Part shown: positions 1-8,713 of the stretch, one piece after another | Layout: each line of letters starts with the position of its first letter | Position numbering within the stretch: position 1 is the first letter of the stretch | Assembly: GCF_013201825.1 (NCBI RefSeq) | Contig: NZ_CP053836.1 | Coordinates: 3,100,001-3,164,000 of the forward strand | Source of the DNA: Halarcobacter ebronensis | GTDB taxonomy: Bacteria; Campylobacterota; Campylobacteria; Campylobacterales; Arcobacteraceae | Length of the DNA: 64,000 nucleotides | Direction of reading: 5' to 3' | The notes under the pieces: model-generated | Told to the model about the DNA's origin: nothing | Database searches by the model: none | The model's input: only the letters and a program-made list of their open reading frames with translations | Made by a program: the position numbers and the translations under genes

Positions 1-928
1 TACCCACACTATAAAAAGATTTGGAATTAGTGCAAAAATATTTAAAAGTGATGATGCTTCAAATTTAGAAGAGCAAATTGATGATAAAACAAAAGCTATC
101 TTTTTTGAATCATTATCTAATCCACAAATTGCAATTGCTGATATTGACAAGATTGTAGAGATTGCAAAAAGAAAAGGTGTTTTAACTGTTTGTGATAATA
201 CTGTTGCAAGTGCGGCTTTGTTTAATCCAATAAAATTTGGAGTAGATGTTGTTGTTCATTCAACTTCAAAATATACAAATGGTCAAGGAAGTGCAATTGG
301 TGGAATTGTTGTTGAAAGAGATGGTTTAGCAGATTTCTTTAAACAAAATAGTAAAAGATATTATCACTTTAATGAGCCTGATGAATCATATCATGGTCTA
401 GTTTATACAGAAGTTCCATTACCTAACTTTTGTCTAAGAATTAGATTAGCTCTTTTAAGAGATATTGGAGCAACACAATCTCCATATAACTCTTGGTTAC
501 TTTTACAAACTATTGAGACTTTAGATATTAGAATGGAAAAACACTCTAAAAGTGCCCTTGAAGTTGCAAAATTTTTAGAGACTCATCCAAAGGTAAAAGC
601 TGTTAATTACCCAGGATTAGAATCAAGTCCATATTATAAAAAAGCTCAAAAATATTTCAAAGATGGTAAAGCTTCTGGTCTTATCTCTTTTGAAGTAGAA
701 GATTATGATACAGCTAAAAAAGTTATTGATAGTGCAAAACTATTCAGTGTTGTTGTAAATATTGGAGATAGTAAATCTTTGATTGTTCACCCTGCTTCAA
801 CTACTCACTCACAACTAAGTGAAACTGAGCTAAAAAAAGCTGGTGTAAATCCTACAACAATTAGGTTATCAATTGGATTGGAAAATCCTCTTGATTTAAT
901 AGAAGATTTAAAATTAGCGTTAAAATAA
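1..928 (+). CDS. metY: O-acetylhomoserine sulfhydrylase, 5' end outside the window
   Basis: PLP enzyme that makes homocysteine from O-acetylhomoserine and sulfide (methionine pathway). The open frame runs back to base 2 without a start, so about the first 115 residues of a roughly 425-residue family are missing. Visible marks are the DNTV loop, the PLP-lysine segment HSTSKYTNGQG, and the RDIGATQSPYNSWLLLQ and ETLDIRMEKH blocks that separate O-acetylhomoserine sulfhydrylases from shorter cystathionine gamma-synthases. It is followed 8 bases later by the Rrf2 regulator and then cysK, so it lies at the head of a sulfide-using operon. A relative acting on O-succinylhomoserine is the main alternative. 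The apparent ATG-like start near 218 is internal and not real. Confidence 0.9.
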   Translation, partial: THTIKRFGISAKIFKSDDASNLEEQIDDKTKAIFFESLSNPQIAIADIDKIVEIAKRKGVLTVCDNTVASAALFNPIKFGVDVVVHSTSKYTNGQGSAIGGIVVERDGLADFFKQNSKRYYHFNEPDESYHGLVYTEVPLPNFCLRIRLALLRDIGATQSPYNSWLLLQTIETLDIRMEKHSKSALEVAKFLETHPKVKAVNYPGLESSPYYKKAQKYFKDGKASGLISFEVEDYDTAKKVIDSAKLFSVVVNIGDSKSLIVHPASTTHSQLSETELKKAGVNPTTIRLSIGLENPLDLIEDLKLALK

Positions 929-936
929 GGATTAAG

Positions 937-1350
937 ATGCCACTTATATCGACTAAAGGAGTATATGGTTTAACTGCCATGTATGAGTTAAGTAAGCATA
1001 ATAGTGATACCCCTTTACAAATAAAGGAGATCTCTTCAAATGCAAACATTCCACAAAACTACCTGGAGCAACTTTTAAGTAAACTAAGACATGCTTCTTT
1101 AGTTAAAAGTATAAGAGGGGCAAAAGGTGGATATATTTTGGCAAAAGAGCCAAAAGATATTTTAGTAAAGGATATTTTAATCGCTTTAGAGGGTGATTTA
1201 AAAATTATAGATAATAAGACAGATAATCCTATACTAAATATGTTTTTTTCAGAAGCGAAAAGTGATACTCAAAAAATCTTTGAGATAACTCTAAGTCAGT
1301 TGGATGAGTATCAAGATAGATACAACGAAGTGTTACACTACAGTATATAA
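937..1350 (+). CDS. Rrf2-family transcriptional regulator, CymR-like
   Basis: A 137-residue winged-helix regulator of the Rrf2 family. The N-terminal [18 protein letters not shown] block, the recognition region around [19 protein letters not shown] and the wing motif RGAKGGYIL are all present. There is no cysteine in the whole protein, so it cannot bind the Fe-S cluster used by IscR, NsrR or RsrR. A cluster-free Rrf2 protein directly upstream of cysK (14 bases) recalls Bacillus CymR, which senses cysteine status by binding CysK. Regulation of this sulfur operon is therefore inferred from family and position. The DNA target is unknown; a repeated element at 3276-3339 is one candidate. Confidence 0.88.
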   Translation: MPLISTKGVYGLTAMYELSKHNSDTPLQIKEISSNANIPQNYLEQLLSKLRHASLVKSIRGAKGGYILAKEPKDILVKDILIALEGDLKIIDNKTDNPILNMFFSEAKSDTQKIFEITLSQLDEYQDRYNEVLHYSI

Positions 1351-1364
1351 AGAAAGGATATAAA

Positions 1365-2291
1365 ATGAAATTTGCACAAAATGTTACAGAGTTAATTGGA
1401 AATACACCGCTTGTTAGATTACAAAAAGCAAGTGACAAAACAGGAGCTACAATTTTAGGAAAATGTGAGTTTATGAACCCAACTCACTCAGTTAAAGATA
1501 GAATTGGAACAAATATGATCAAAGCAGCACTTGATAAAGGGCTAATCAATGAAAACACTACAGTAATTGAACCTACAAGTGGAAATACTGGTATTGCATT
1601 AGCTTCTGTTTGTGCAGGACTTGGAATAAAACTTATTCTTACAATGCCTTCATCAATGAGTATTGAAAGAAGAAAACTTTTAAAAGCTTTAGGCGCTGAA
1701 CTTGTATTAACTGAACCTGAAAAAGGTATGAAAGGTGCTATTGACAAAGCAAATGAACTTGCTGATAATACACCAAATTCTTTTATTCCTCAACAGTTTG
1801 CAAATGAAGCGAATCCAGAGATTCACAGAAAAACAACTGCCCAAGAGATTTTAAAAGATACAGATGGAAAAGTTGATATTTTTGTTGCTGCAATTGGAAC
1901 AGGTGGAACAATTACAGGAACTGGTGAAATTTTAAAAGAGCATAATCCAGATATTCAGATTATTGCTGTTGAGCCAGAAGCATCTCCTGTTTTAAGTGGT
2001 GGAAAACCAGGACCACATAGAATTCAAGGTATTGGAGCAGGGTTTGTTCCTGATGTTTTAAATACAAAACTTTTCAGTGAGATTGTAACAGTTAGCAATG
2101 AAGATGCTATTGAGACATCTAAAAACTTGGCAAAAGATGAAGGGCTTTTAGTTGGTATTAGTGCGGGAGCTAATATTTTCGTAGCAGAAAAAATTGCGGC
2201 AAGACCTGAAAACAAAGGTAAAGTTGTTGTTACAATTTTATGTGATACAGGAGAGAGATATCTAAGTTCGGGATTATATGACGATGAGTAA
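1365..2291 (+). CDS. cysK: Cysteine synthase A (O-acetylserine sulfhydrylase)
   Basis: Joins sulfide to O-acetylserine to give cysteine, in the cytoplasm. At 308 residues it has the normal family length. The PLP lysine is K44 in [11 protein letters not shown], followed by the TSGNTG substrate loop, the glycine-rich phosphate-binding segment GTGGTITG, and SAGAN near the C-terminus. A good ribosome site (AAAGGA) precedes the ATG. It sits between the Rrf2 regulator and the DUF2061/cysH genes and is probably co-transcribed with them. In organisms with CymR the same enzyme doubles as a regulatory partner, which may apply here given its neighbour. Confidence 0.95.
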   Translation: MKFAQNVTELIGNTPLVRLQKASDKTGATILGKCEFMNPTHSVKDRIGTNMIKAALDKGLINENTTVIEPTSGNTGIALASVCAGLGIKLILTMPSSMSIERRKLLKALGAELVLTEPEKGMKGAIDKANELADNTPNSFIPQQFANEANPEIHRKTTAQEILKDTDGKVDIFVAAIGTGGTITGTGEILKEHNPDIQIIAVEPEASPVLSGGKPGPHRIQGIGAGFVPDVLNTKLFSEIVTVSNEDAIETSKNLAKDEGLLVGISAGANIFVAEKIAARPENKGKVVVTILCDTGERYLSSGLYDDE

Positions 2292-2326
2292 AAACTCATC
2301 TTCTTCCCTATTATAAAGAGGAAAAC

Positions 2327-2551
2327 ATGGCAGAGAAGGCTTACAGATCTGTAGCCAAATCTGTCTCTTGGCGAACTGTCGGAACTCTTGACACAATGAT
2401 CATCTCCTATTTTGTTACTGGTAATTTAACTATGGCTGCCTCTATAGGTTCAATAGAGTTATTCACAAAAATGGCACTATATTACTTCCACGAAAGAGCT
2501 TGGAATAAGATCTCTTTTGGAAAAGTAAAAGAGCCAGATTATCAAATTTAA
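2327..2551 (+). CDS. DUF2061 small membrane protein
   Basis: A 74-residue protein with the DUF2061 pattern: an N-terminal SVAKSVSWRTVGTLDT segment, a hydrophobic stretch (about residues 22-45) and a FHERAWNKISFGK end. The ribosome site AAAGAGGAAA lies just before the ATG. The biochemical role is unknown. DUF2061 genes are often found beside sulfate assimilation genes, and here it lies between cysK and cysH, so a link to sulfur metabolism is inferred from position only. It is predicted to be membrane-associated, with one or two hydrophobic helices. Confidence 0.85.
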   Translation: MAEKAYRSVAKSVSWRTVGTLDTMIISYFVTGNLTMAASIGSIELFTKMALYYFHERAWNKISFGKVKEPDYQI

Positions 2552-2563
2552 AAGAAGATATGC

Positions 2564-3259
2564 ATGGAAATTAAGAGATTAAACGAAAGATTTGCCAAAG
2601 CAGAGGCAACAGAGGTTTTAGAATACTTTTTAAAAGAGTATGGAAAAGAGGCTGCACTTTCAAGCAGTTTAGGTGCTGAGGATCAAGTCCTAACGGATAT
2701 GATTTTTAAGATTAACAAAGAGTCAAATATTTTTACTTTGGATACAGGAAGATTACATCCAGAAACTTATGATGTGATGGATGCAACAAATCTAAAGTAT
2801 GGTGTAAAACTAAATGTTTTTTTCCCTGATAAGACAAAAGTTGAAGAGCTTTATCAAACACAAGGGATAAATGGGCATTTTGAAAGTATTGAAAATAGAA
2901 AAAGATGCTGTAATATTAGAAAAATTGAGCCTCTAAAAAGAGCCTTAAAACCTCTAAAAGTTTGGATTACTGGACTAAGAGCTTCTCAAAGTATTACAAG
3001 AGTTGATATGCCAGTAGTTGAGTGGGATGAAAACTTTCAAGTTATAAAAGTAAATCCACTTATAAATTGGAGCGAAGAGGATGTTTGGGACTATATTAAG
3101 AAAAATTCTGTTCCATATAACAAACTTCACGATAAAGGTTTCCCTAGTATTGGCTGTGCTCCCTGTACAAGAGCCATTAAAGAGGGTGAAGATATAAGAG
3201 CCGGTAGATGGTGGTGGGAGAACCCAGAACATAAGGAGTGTGGACTACACGCCAAATAA
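2564..3259 (+). CDS. cysH: Assimilatory APS reductase (CysH family, Fe-S type)
   Basis: Reduces adenylyl sulfate to sulfite with thioredoxin-type electrons. The 231-residue protein has C115-C116 (RCCNIRK) and C198/C201 (GCAPC), the four ligands that distinguish Fe-S APS reductases from cluster-free PAPS reductases, and the catalytic C-terminal cysteine C226 in ECGLH. The LDTGRLHPET substrate motif is also present. The absence of a CysC domain in the neighbouring cysN fits direct use of APS. It follows the DUF2061 gene by 12 bases. A gap of about 105 bases holding a duplicated element separates it from cysD. Confidence 0.93.
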   Translation: MEIKRLNERFAKAEATEVLEYFLKEYGKEAALSSSLGAEDQVLTDMIFKINKESNIFTLDTGRLHPETYDVMDATNLKYGVKLNVFFPDKTKVEELYQTQGINGHFESIENRKRCCNIRKIEPLKRALKPLKVWITGLRASQSITRVDMPVVEWDENFQVIKVNPLINWSEEDVWDYIKKNSVPYNKLHDKGFPSIGCAPCTRAIKEGEDIRAGRWWWENPEHKECGLHAK

Positions 3260-3275
3260 AAAACAACTGATGAAA

Positions 3276-3339
3276 TCAAACTTTTAATTTGAAAGATTCA
3301 ATTTAATAGAAGAACTCAAACTTTTAATTTGAAATATTC
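3276..3339 (+). repeat. Two direct copies of a 24-bp element upstream of cysD
   Basis: Copies at 3276-3299 and 3316-3339 share TCAAACTTTTAATTTGAAA followed by G or T and then ATTC, so they differ at one base. Their starts are exactly 40 bp apart, close to four helical turns. Each copy contains the inverted repeat TCAAA-N7-TTTGA. They fill most of the only long gap inside the sulfate-assimilation genes, which suggests paired operator sites, or two small mRNA hairpins, controlling cysDN and the sulfite reductase. The function is inferred. Confidence 0.7.
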
Positions 3340-3366
3340 TAAAAAAATAAATTAATGGAATGATAA

Positions 3367-4278
3367 ATGATTACTACTGAAAGATTAACACATTTAAAAC
3401 AGCTAGAGGCTGAATCTATACATATTATGAGAGAGGTAATTGCTGAGTTTGAAAACCCTGCAATGCTGTACTCTGTTGGAAAAGACTCTGCGGTGATGCT
3501 TCACCTTGCCCTAAAGGCTTTCCACCCGGCAAAACTTCCATTTCCACTACTTCATGTGGATACAACTTGGAAATTTAAAGAGATGATTCAATTTAGAGAC
3601 CAAAGAGCAAAAGAGTTAGGTTTTGAACTATTAGTTCATACAAATCCTGATGGAATAGCTCAAGGAATAGGACCTTTTACTCACGGAAGTGCAGTTCATA
3701 CAGATGTGATGAAAACAGAAGGTTTAAAACAAGCTCTAAATAAATACAAATTTGATGCAGTTTTTGGTGGAGCAAGAAGAGATGAAGAGAAAAGTCGTGC
3801 TAAAGAGAGAATCTACTCATTTAGAGATGAAAAGCATAGATGGGATCCAAAAAATCAAAGACCAGAACTTTGGAATATCTATAATTCAAAGGTAAAAAAA
3901 GGTGAATCAATTAGAGTATTCCCCCTATCAAACTGGACTGAGCTTGATATTTGGCAATATATCTATCTTGAAGAGATACCAATTGTACCACTATATTTTG
4001 CTGCAAAAAGACCAGTTGTAGAGAAAGATGGTGTAAAAATCATGGTTGATGATAAAAGAATGCCTATTGGACCAGATGATGTTGTAAAAGAGGAGATGGT
4101 TAGATTTAGAACTTTAGGTTGCTACCCATTAACAGGAGCTGTTGAAAGTTCTGCAACAACATTGCCAGAGATTATTCAAGAGATGCTTTTAACAAAAACA
4201 AGTGAGAGACAAGGAAGAGTTATTGATAATGACTCAGCAGGTTCAATGGAAAAGAAAAAAATAGAGGGGTACTTTTAA
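3367..4278 (+). CDS. cysD: Sulfate adenylyltransferase subunit 2
   Basis: The catalytic, ATP pyrophosphatase-type subunit of the CysDN ATP sulfurylase, which activates sulfate to adenylyl sulfate in the cytoplasm. The protein has 303 residues, the usual length. The PP-loop reads [12 protein letters not shown], followed by [10 protein letters not shown] and the [15 protein letters not shown] block typical of Cys[17 protein letters not shown] near the C-terminus is also diagnostic. cysN starts 1 base after its stop codon, so the two are translated as a pair. The gene begins behind the duplicated 24-bp element, which may mark its own promoter or operator. Confidence 0.96.
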   Translation: MITTERLTHLKQLEAESIHIMREVIAEFENPAMLYSVGKDSAVMLHLALKAFHPAKLPFPLLHVDTTWKFKEMIQFRDQRAKELGFELLVHTNPDGIAQGIGPFTHGSAVHTDVMKTEGLKQALNKYKFDAVFGGARRDEEKSRAKERIYSFRDEKHRWDPKNQRPELWNIYNSKVKKGESIRVFPLSNWTELDIWQYIYLEEIPIVPLYFAAKRPVVEKDGVKIMVDDKRMPIGPDDVVKEEMVRFRTLGCYPLTGAVESSATTLPEIIQEMLLTKTSERQGRVIDNDSAGSMEKKKIEGYF

Positions 4279-4279
4279 G

Positions 4280-5692
4280 ATGTCAATACAAGAAGTAAAA
4301 ATAGCAAATGATATAGAGAGCTATTTAAAAGAACACGAAAATAAACAGTTATTAAGATTTATCACTTGTGGAAGTGTTGATGACGGAAAATCTACCCTAA
4401 TTGGAAGACTTTTACACGACTCAAAGATGATTTTTGAAGATCAATTAGCAGCTATTAAAAACGACTCTAAAAAAACAAATACAACAGATAATGAGTTTGA
4501 CTTATCTTTGCTTGTTGATGGACTTCAAAGTGAGAGAGAGCAAGGGATTACTATTGATGTTGCTTATAGATATTTTGCAACAGACAAAAGAAAATTTATC
4601 ATTGCAGATACTCCTGGGCATGAGCAGTATACAAGAAATATGGCAACAGGTGCTTCAACAGCAGATTTAGCAATTATCTTGATTGATGCAAGATATGGGG
4701 TACAAACCCAAACAAAAAGACACTCGTTTATTACAAAACTTTTAGGGATTAAACACCTAATAATTGCAATAAACAAGATGGACTTAGTTGATTTTAGCCA
4801 AGAAAGATTTGAAGAGATAAAAAAAGATTATTTAGAGTTTGCAAAAGAGTTAAATCTTACATCTGATTTAACACTTATTCCTTTGTCTGCATTAAATGGA
4901 GACAATGTTGTAAATTTAAGTGAGAAATCACCTTGGTACAAAGGTGAAACTTTAATGAATACATTAGAGAATATTGAGATTTCACAAGATAGAGATTTAA
5001 TTCATTTTAGAATGCCTGTACAATATGTAAATAGACCAAATCTAAATTTTAGAGGATTTTGTGGAACAGTTTCAAGTGGAATTATCAAAGTTGGAGACTC
5101 AATTACAGTTCTTCCTTCAAAAAAAAGTTCAACTGTAAAAGAGATAATAACCTATGATGGAAATTTAGAGTATGCATACGCACAACAAGCAATAACTATA
5201 ACTTTAAACGATGAGATTGATATAAGTAGAGGGGATATCCTTGTAAAAAGTGAAGAGCAACCAGAACTTTCAGATAGTTTAGATGTGGATATTGTTTGGA
5301 TGAATGAAGAGCCTTTAATAAAAGGAAAATCGTATTATATAAAAAGAGCCTCTACAACTGTAGTTGGAAATATAGAGTCATTTTATTATAAAACAGATGT
5401 AAATACTTTAGAACAAGAACAAACAGATAGTTTAGAGCTAAATGAGATTGCAAGGGTAAAACTATCTTTAAATCAAAGTATTGCCTTTGATCCATATAAT
5501 CAAAATAAACCTATGGGTTCTTTTATTGTTATAGATAGAATTTCAAACAATACTGTTGGAGCAGGAATGATTATTCAAAAAAGTGAAAAATCAAAAGCAA
5601 CTGCAACAGGGGAATTTAGTGCCTTTGAAGTTGAGCTAAATGCTCTAATTAGAAAACACTTTCCACATTGGGAAGCAAAAGAGATCTTATAG
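4280..5692 (+). CDS. cysN: Sulfate adenylyltransferase subunit 1 (GTPase)
   Basis: The regulatory GTPase partner of CysD; GTP hydrolysis drives APS formation. Translation-factor motifs are in order: P-loop GSVDDGKST (about residues 32-40), [16 protein letters not shown] (switch region), DTPGHEQY and NKMDLVDF, then two beta-barrel domains. At 470 residues it ends without a fused APS kinase (CysC) domain, in line with the Fe-S APS reductase upstream, which does not need PAPS. It is tightly packed between cysD and the sulfite reductase gene (9-base gap) in one operon. Confidence 0.96.
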   Translation: MSIQEVKIANDIESYLKEHENKQLLRFITCGSVDDGKSTLIGRLLHDSKMIFEDQLAAIKNDSKKTNTTDNEFDLSLLVDGLQSEREQGITIDVAYRYFATDKRKFIIADTPGHEQYTRNMATGASTADLAIILIDARYGVQTQTKRHSFITKLLGIKHLIIAINKMDLVDFSQERFEEIKKDYLEFAKELNLTSDLTLIPLSALNGDNVVNLSEKSPWYKGETLMNTLENIEISQDRDLIHFRMPVQYVNRPNLNFRGFCGTVSSGIIKVGDSITVLPSKKSSTVKEIITYDGNLEYAYAQQAITITLNDEIDISRGDILVKSEEQPELSDSLDVDIVWMNEEPLIKGKSYYIKRASTTVVGNIESFYYKTDVNTLEQEQTDSLELNEIARVKLSLNQSIAFDPYNQNKPMGSFIVIDRISNNTVGAGMIIQKSEKSKATATGEFSAFEVELNALIRKHFPHWEAKEIL

Positions 5693-5701
5693 GAGAAAAA
5701 G

Positions 5702-7276
5702 ATGATAACAGCTCCTAAAAAAGAGAGTAAAGCAGCAAGAGTTGAAAGAATAAAAAAAGAGAAAGATGGTCTTGATGTACTTCAAGACATCTATCTTTAT
5801 GCCATAACTGGTGAAGCAGTTGATCCTGAAGATATAGATAGATTAAAGTGGTATGGATTATATACCCAAAATAGAAACCTTCAAGATGAGAATGATGAAA
5901 CACTATATTTTATGTTAAGGGTAAAATTAATTGGTGGAGAGTTAAATTTAGAGCAATTGAAAACTATTGCCGATATCTCTAAAAGATATGCAAGAGGAAC
6001 TGCCGATTTTACAACAAGACAAGATTTACAGTTTCACTACATAAGAGTTGTAGATTTACCTGAGATTTTTAGACTTCTAGATAGTGTTGGGTTATCTACT
6101 ATTTTTGCAGCAGGAGATGTTCCTAGAAATGTTGTTTCATGTCCAGTAAATGGGATAGATGAAGATGAGATTGCAGATGTAAGAGATGTGGTTGATAAAA
6201 TTAATGAAGCATTAAAAGGGAATAGAGCTTTCTCTAACCTTCCAAGAAAATTTAAAATTGGAGTAAATGGTTGTTCTTGTAACTGTATAAACCATGAGAT
6301 GCAAGACTTAAGTTTTAATGCAGTAAAACAAGAGAATGGAAAAATCCACTTTGCTGTAAGTGTAGGGGGAGGTTTGGCTTCAAATAGAAGAGTTGCAGAT
6401 CATATAGGGTATGTAACTCCTTCACAAGTTCTTCCTTTGACAAAAGCTGTAATAAAAATATATAGGGACAATGGAAATAGAGATAATAGAAGAAAAGCAA
6501 GATTAGGACATATAATTGAAGAGTGGGGAATTTCAAAGTTTAGGGAGATTTTACAAAGCAACCTTACTTTTAGAATAAAAGATCCAAATGAGATAGAGTA
6601 TATAAACTCTAAACATAGGGATCACTTTGGAATTCATAAAAGCAAAGTTAAAAATAGCAGTTTTATAGGCTGTGCTCTAAACTCAGGTCATATTGGACTT
6701 GAAGGTTTAGAAAAGCTTGTTTTACTTTTTGAAAAATATGATGCAAAGGCTTTAAAAGCAACTGTTACACAAAATATTGTTATAACACAAGTTCCTACAA
6801 AAAATGCACAAGCTTTAGCGCAAGAGTTGGAAGAAGTTGGTATTTCACCAATTCCTTCAAATTTTAAAGCAAAAATCCAAGCTTGTACAGGACTAAATTT
6901 TTGTAAATTTGCCATATCTGAGACAAAAGGTGCAGCAAAAAATCTTGTTGAACACCTAGAGAAGAAGTTTCCAGATTTTGGAGAGAGAGTATCTATTTCA
7001 ATAAATGGTTGTCCAAACTCTTGTGCCCATGCCCATATTGTTGATATTGGTCTTATTGGAACAAAAGTTAAAAACAAAGAGGGGCAATCTGTAGTTGGAT
7101 ATGATCTTTTTGTTGGTGGTTTTTTAGAAGGAGTTAACACTCAATTTAGTAAAAAAACTAATATTAAATTTCCTCAAGAGGAACTAAATGAAAATATTGA
7201 GAATCTAATTACAGAATATTTAACTTCTGATTTTAAGAGTTTAAGAGAGTATTTACTTACTAAATCAACCAAGTAG
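5702..7276 (+). CDS. Siroheme sulfite reductase (nitrite/sulfite reductase family)
   Basis: A 524-residue protein of the ferredoxin-dependent sulfite/nitrite reductase family, predicted to carry out the six-electron reduction of sulfite to sulfide. Two repeated halves are visible. The siroheme-[4Fe-4S] ligands are the C-x5-C in ACTGLNFCKF and C-x3-C in NGCPNSCAH; the first half carries NGCSCNC. The N-terminal TADFTTRQDLQFHYI segment is characteristic. Position at the end of the cysH-cysD-cysN series, with a hairpin after it, argues for sulfite rather than nitrite as substrate. No siroheme synthase gene lies in the window. Confidence 0.9.
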   Translation: MITAPKKESKAARVERIKKEKDGLDVLQDIYLYAITGEAVDPEDIDRLKWYGLYTQNRNLQDENDETLYFMLRVKLIGGELNLEQLKTIADISKRYARGTADFTTRQDLQFHYIRVVDLPEIFRLLDSVGLSTIFAAGDVPRNVVSCPVNGIDEDEIADVRDVVDKINEALKGNRAFSNLPRKFKIGVNGCSCNCINHEMQDLSFNAVKQENGKIHFAVSVGGGLASNRRVADHIGYVTPSQVLPLTKAVIKIYRDNGNRDNRRKARLGHIIEEWGISKFREILQSNLTFRIKDPNEIEYINSKHRDHFGIHKSKVKNSSFIGCALNSGHIGLEGLEKLVLLFEKYDAKALKATVTQNIVITQVPTKNAQALAQELEEVGISPIPSNFKAKIQACTGLNFCKFAISETKGAAKNLVEHLEKKFPDFGERVSISINGCPNSCAHAHIVDIGLIGTKVKNKEGQSVVGYDLFVGGFLEGVNTQFSKKTNIKFPQEELNENIENLITEYLTSDFKSLREYLLTKSTK

Positions 7277-7300
7277 AAAAGAGATAAATTCTCTTTTCTA
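7274..7300 (+). terminator. Hairpin after the sulfite reductase gene
   Basis: A perfect 10-bp inverted repeat, TAGAAAAGAG and CTCTTTTCTA, separated by 7 bases. It begins in the stop codon itself. The T-run lies inside the 3' arm rather than after it, so it is a likely but not ideal intrinsic terminator for the sulfur operon. Confidence 0.6.
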
Positions 7301-7334
7301 TTAATTGAACCTATAATTAAAATAAGCTATAATT

Positions 7335-8645
7335 ATGCCCATGATTAAAGATATCTATAGACCATTTTTTGATAAACATACAAATATTCTAGATTTTGTT
7401 AGATACAACACCATTGGGAAGAGTAAAAAAGAGTATTTTGATTATACGGCTACGGGTTTAGCTTTTAGACAGATAGAAAACCGTATAAGAGATGTACTTG
7501 AAACCTATGCAAATACTCACTCAAAAGAGTCTTCTAATGCAAATATTACAAGTGACTATTATAATAATGCAATCCTCTCTTTAAAAAAAAGCCTTGAACT
7601 AAAAGAGGGTTTTTCCATATTACCAGCTGGATGTGGTTCAACTGCTGCTATTAAAAAATTTCAAGAGTTACTTGGTCTATATATCCCACCAGCAACAAAA
7701 AAAAGATACTCTTTAAATATCCCAAAAGAGAAACTTCCTTTAGTAATTGTTGGTCCCTATGAGCACCACTCAAACGAAGTAAGCTATAGAGAAGCCCTTT
7801 GTGAAATAAAAAGAGTAGGACTTACAAAAGATGGACTTATTGATAAAGAGGAGTTAGAAGAGATTTTAAAAAACAATCAACACAGAGAGATAGTTGGAAG
7901 TTTTTGTATAGCTTCAAATGTAACAGGAATTATCACTTGCTATAAAGATATCTCAACAATCTTAAGAAAATATAAAGCAATAGTTTGTTTTGATGCAGCA
8001 GCAAGTTCACCCTATATGAATGTTGATTGTGACTACTATGATGCTATGTTTATCTCTCCACACAAACTTCTAGGTGGTCCAGGAAGTTGTGGACTTTTGA
8101 TTATAAAAGATAGTATTGTAGACACCTCTTTATCCCCTACTTTTGCAGGTGGTGGAACTGTCTCTTATGTAAACTCTCAAATCCAAGAGTATGAAAAAGA
8201 GTTAAGTGTTAGAGAGACTGCTGGAACTCCAGGTATTTTACAACTTATTAGAAGTGCCCTAGCCTATCAACTAAGAAACGAAATAGGTTTTGAGTTTATA
8301 ATGCAAAGAAAACAAGAGCTCTTATGTCACCTAATAAAAGAGCTTGAAAAAATTCCTAATATTAAAATCTATGGAAATAAAACTTGCAAAAATATTGGAA
8401 TAATCTCTTTTAATATAAAAGATATAAATCCCTATGATATTTGTAGAAGACTCTCTTCGGAAGAAGGCATACAAACCAGAGCTGGTTGCTCTTGCGCTGG
8501 ACCATATGGACACGATTTATTAGGTTTTCACTCAAAAGAGGAGTTGCAACAAAAACCAGGTTGGCTTAGAATCTCTATTCACTATTCCCAAACCCTTGAA
8601 GAGATTGACAATTTAGTTGAGGCTATAAAACAATCAATCTACTAA
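7335..8645 (+). CDS. Class V aminotransferase-fold PLP enzyme (cysteine desulfurase-like)
   Basis: A 436-residue PLP enzyme of the NifS/SufS fold. The PLP lysine lies in FISPHKLLGGPGS, preceded by the cofactor aspartate in VCFDAAASSP. The C-terminal segment RAGCSCAGPYGHDLLG contains two cysteines where desulfurases carry the catalytic one, but the spacing resembles a separate uncharacterised group. The gene directly follows the sulfur operon, so desulfurase or sulfur-transfer activity is plausible but unproven. The start is uncertain: ATG at 7335 or at 7341, with no clear ribosome site. A TATAAT at 7328-7333 would put the transcript start close to the second ATG, so translation could be leaderless. 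Confidence 0.8.
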   Translation: MPMIKDIYRPFFDKHTNILDFVRYNTIGKSKKEYFDYTATGLAFRQIENRIRDVLETYANTHSKESSNANITSDYYNNAILSLKKSLELKEGFSILPAGCGSTAAIKKFQELLGLYIPPATKKRYSLNIPKEKLPLVIVGPYEHHSNEVSYREALCEIKRVGLTKDGLIDKEELEEILKNNQHREIVGSFCIASNVTGIITCYKDISTILRKYKAIVCFDAAASSPYMNVDCDYYDAMFISPHKLLGGPGSCGLLIIKDSIVDTSLSPTFAGGGTVSYVNSQIQEYEKELSVRETAGTPGILQLIRSALAYQLRNEIGFEFIMQRKQELLCHLIKELEKIPNIKIYGNKTCKNIGIISFNIKDINPYDICRRLSSEEGIQTRAGCSCAGPYGHDLLGFHSKEELQQKPGWLRISIHYSQTLEEIDNLVEAIKQSIY

Positions 8646-8713
8646 TAAATTATGTTATCTTATTGTAACCTTTAAGTATTAAACTCCCTTAAATTAATAT
8701 TTAAAGGAATAAT

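Noticed and set aside
3276-3339. Start of a CRISPR array
   Set aside because: Only two copies, with a 16-base gap, no further repeats and no cas genes.
6688-7140. A 150-codon minus-strand frame
   Set aside because: Shadow of the sulfite reductase gene, no ribosome site and no recognisable motif.
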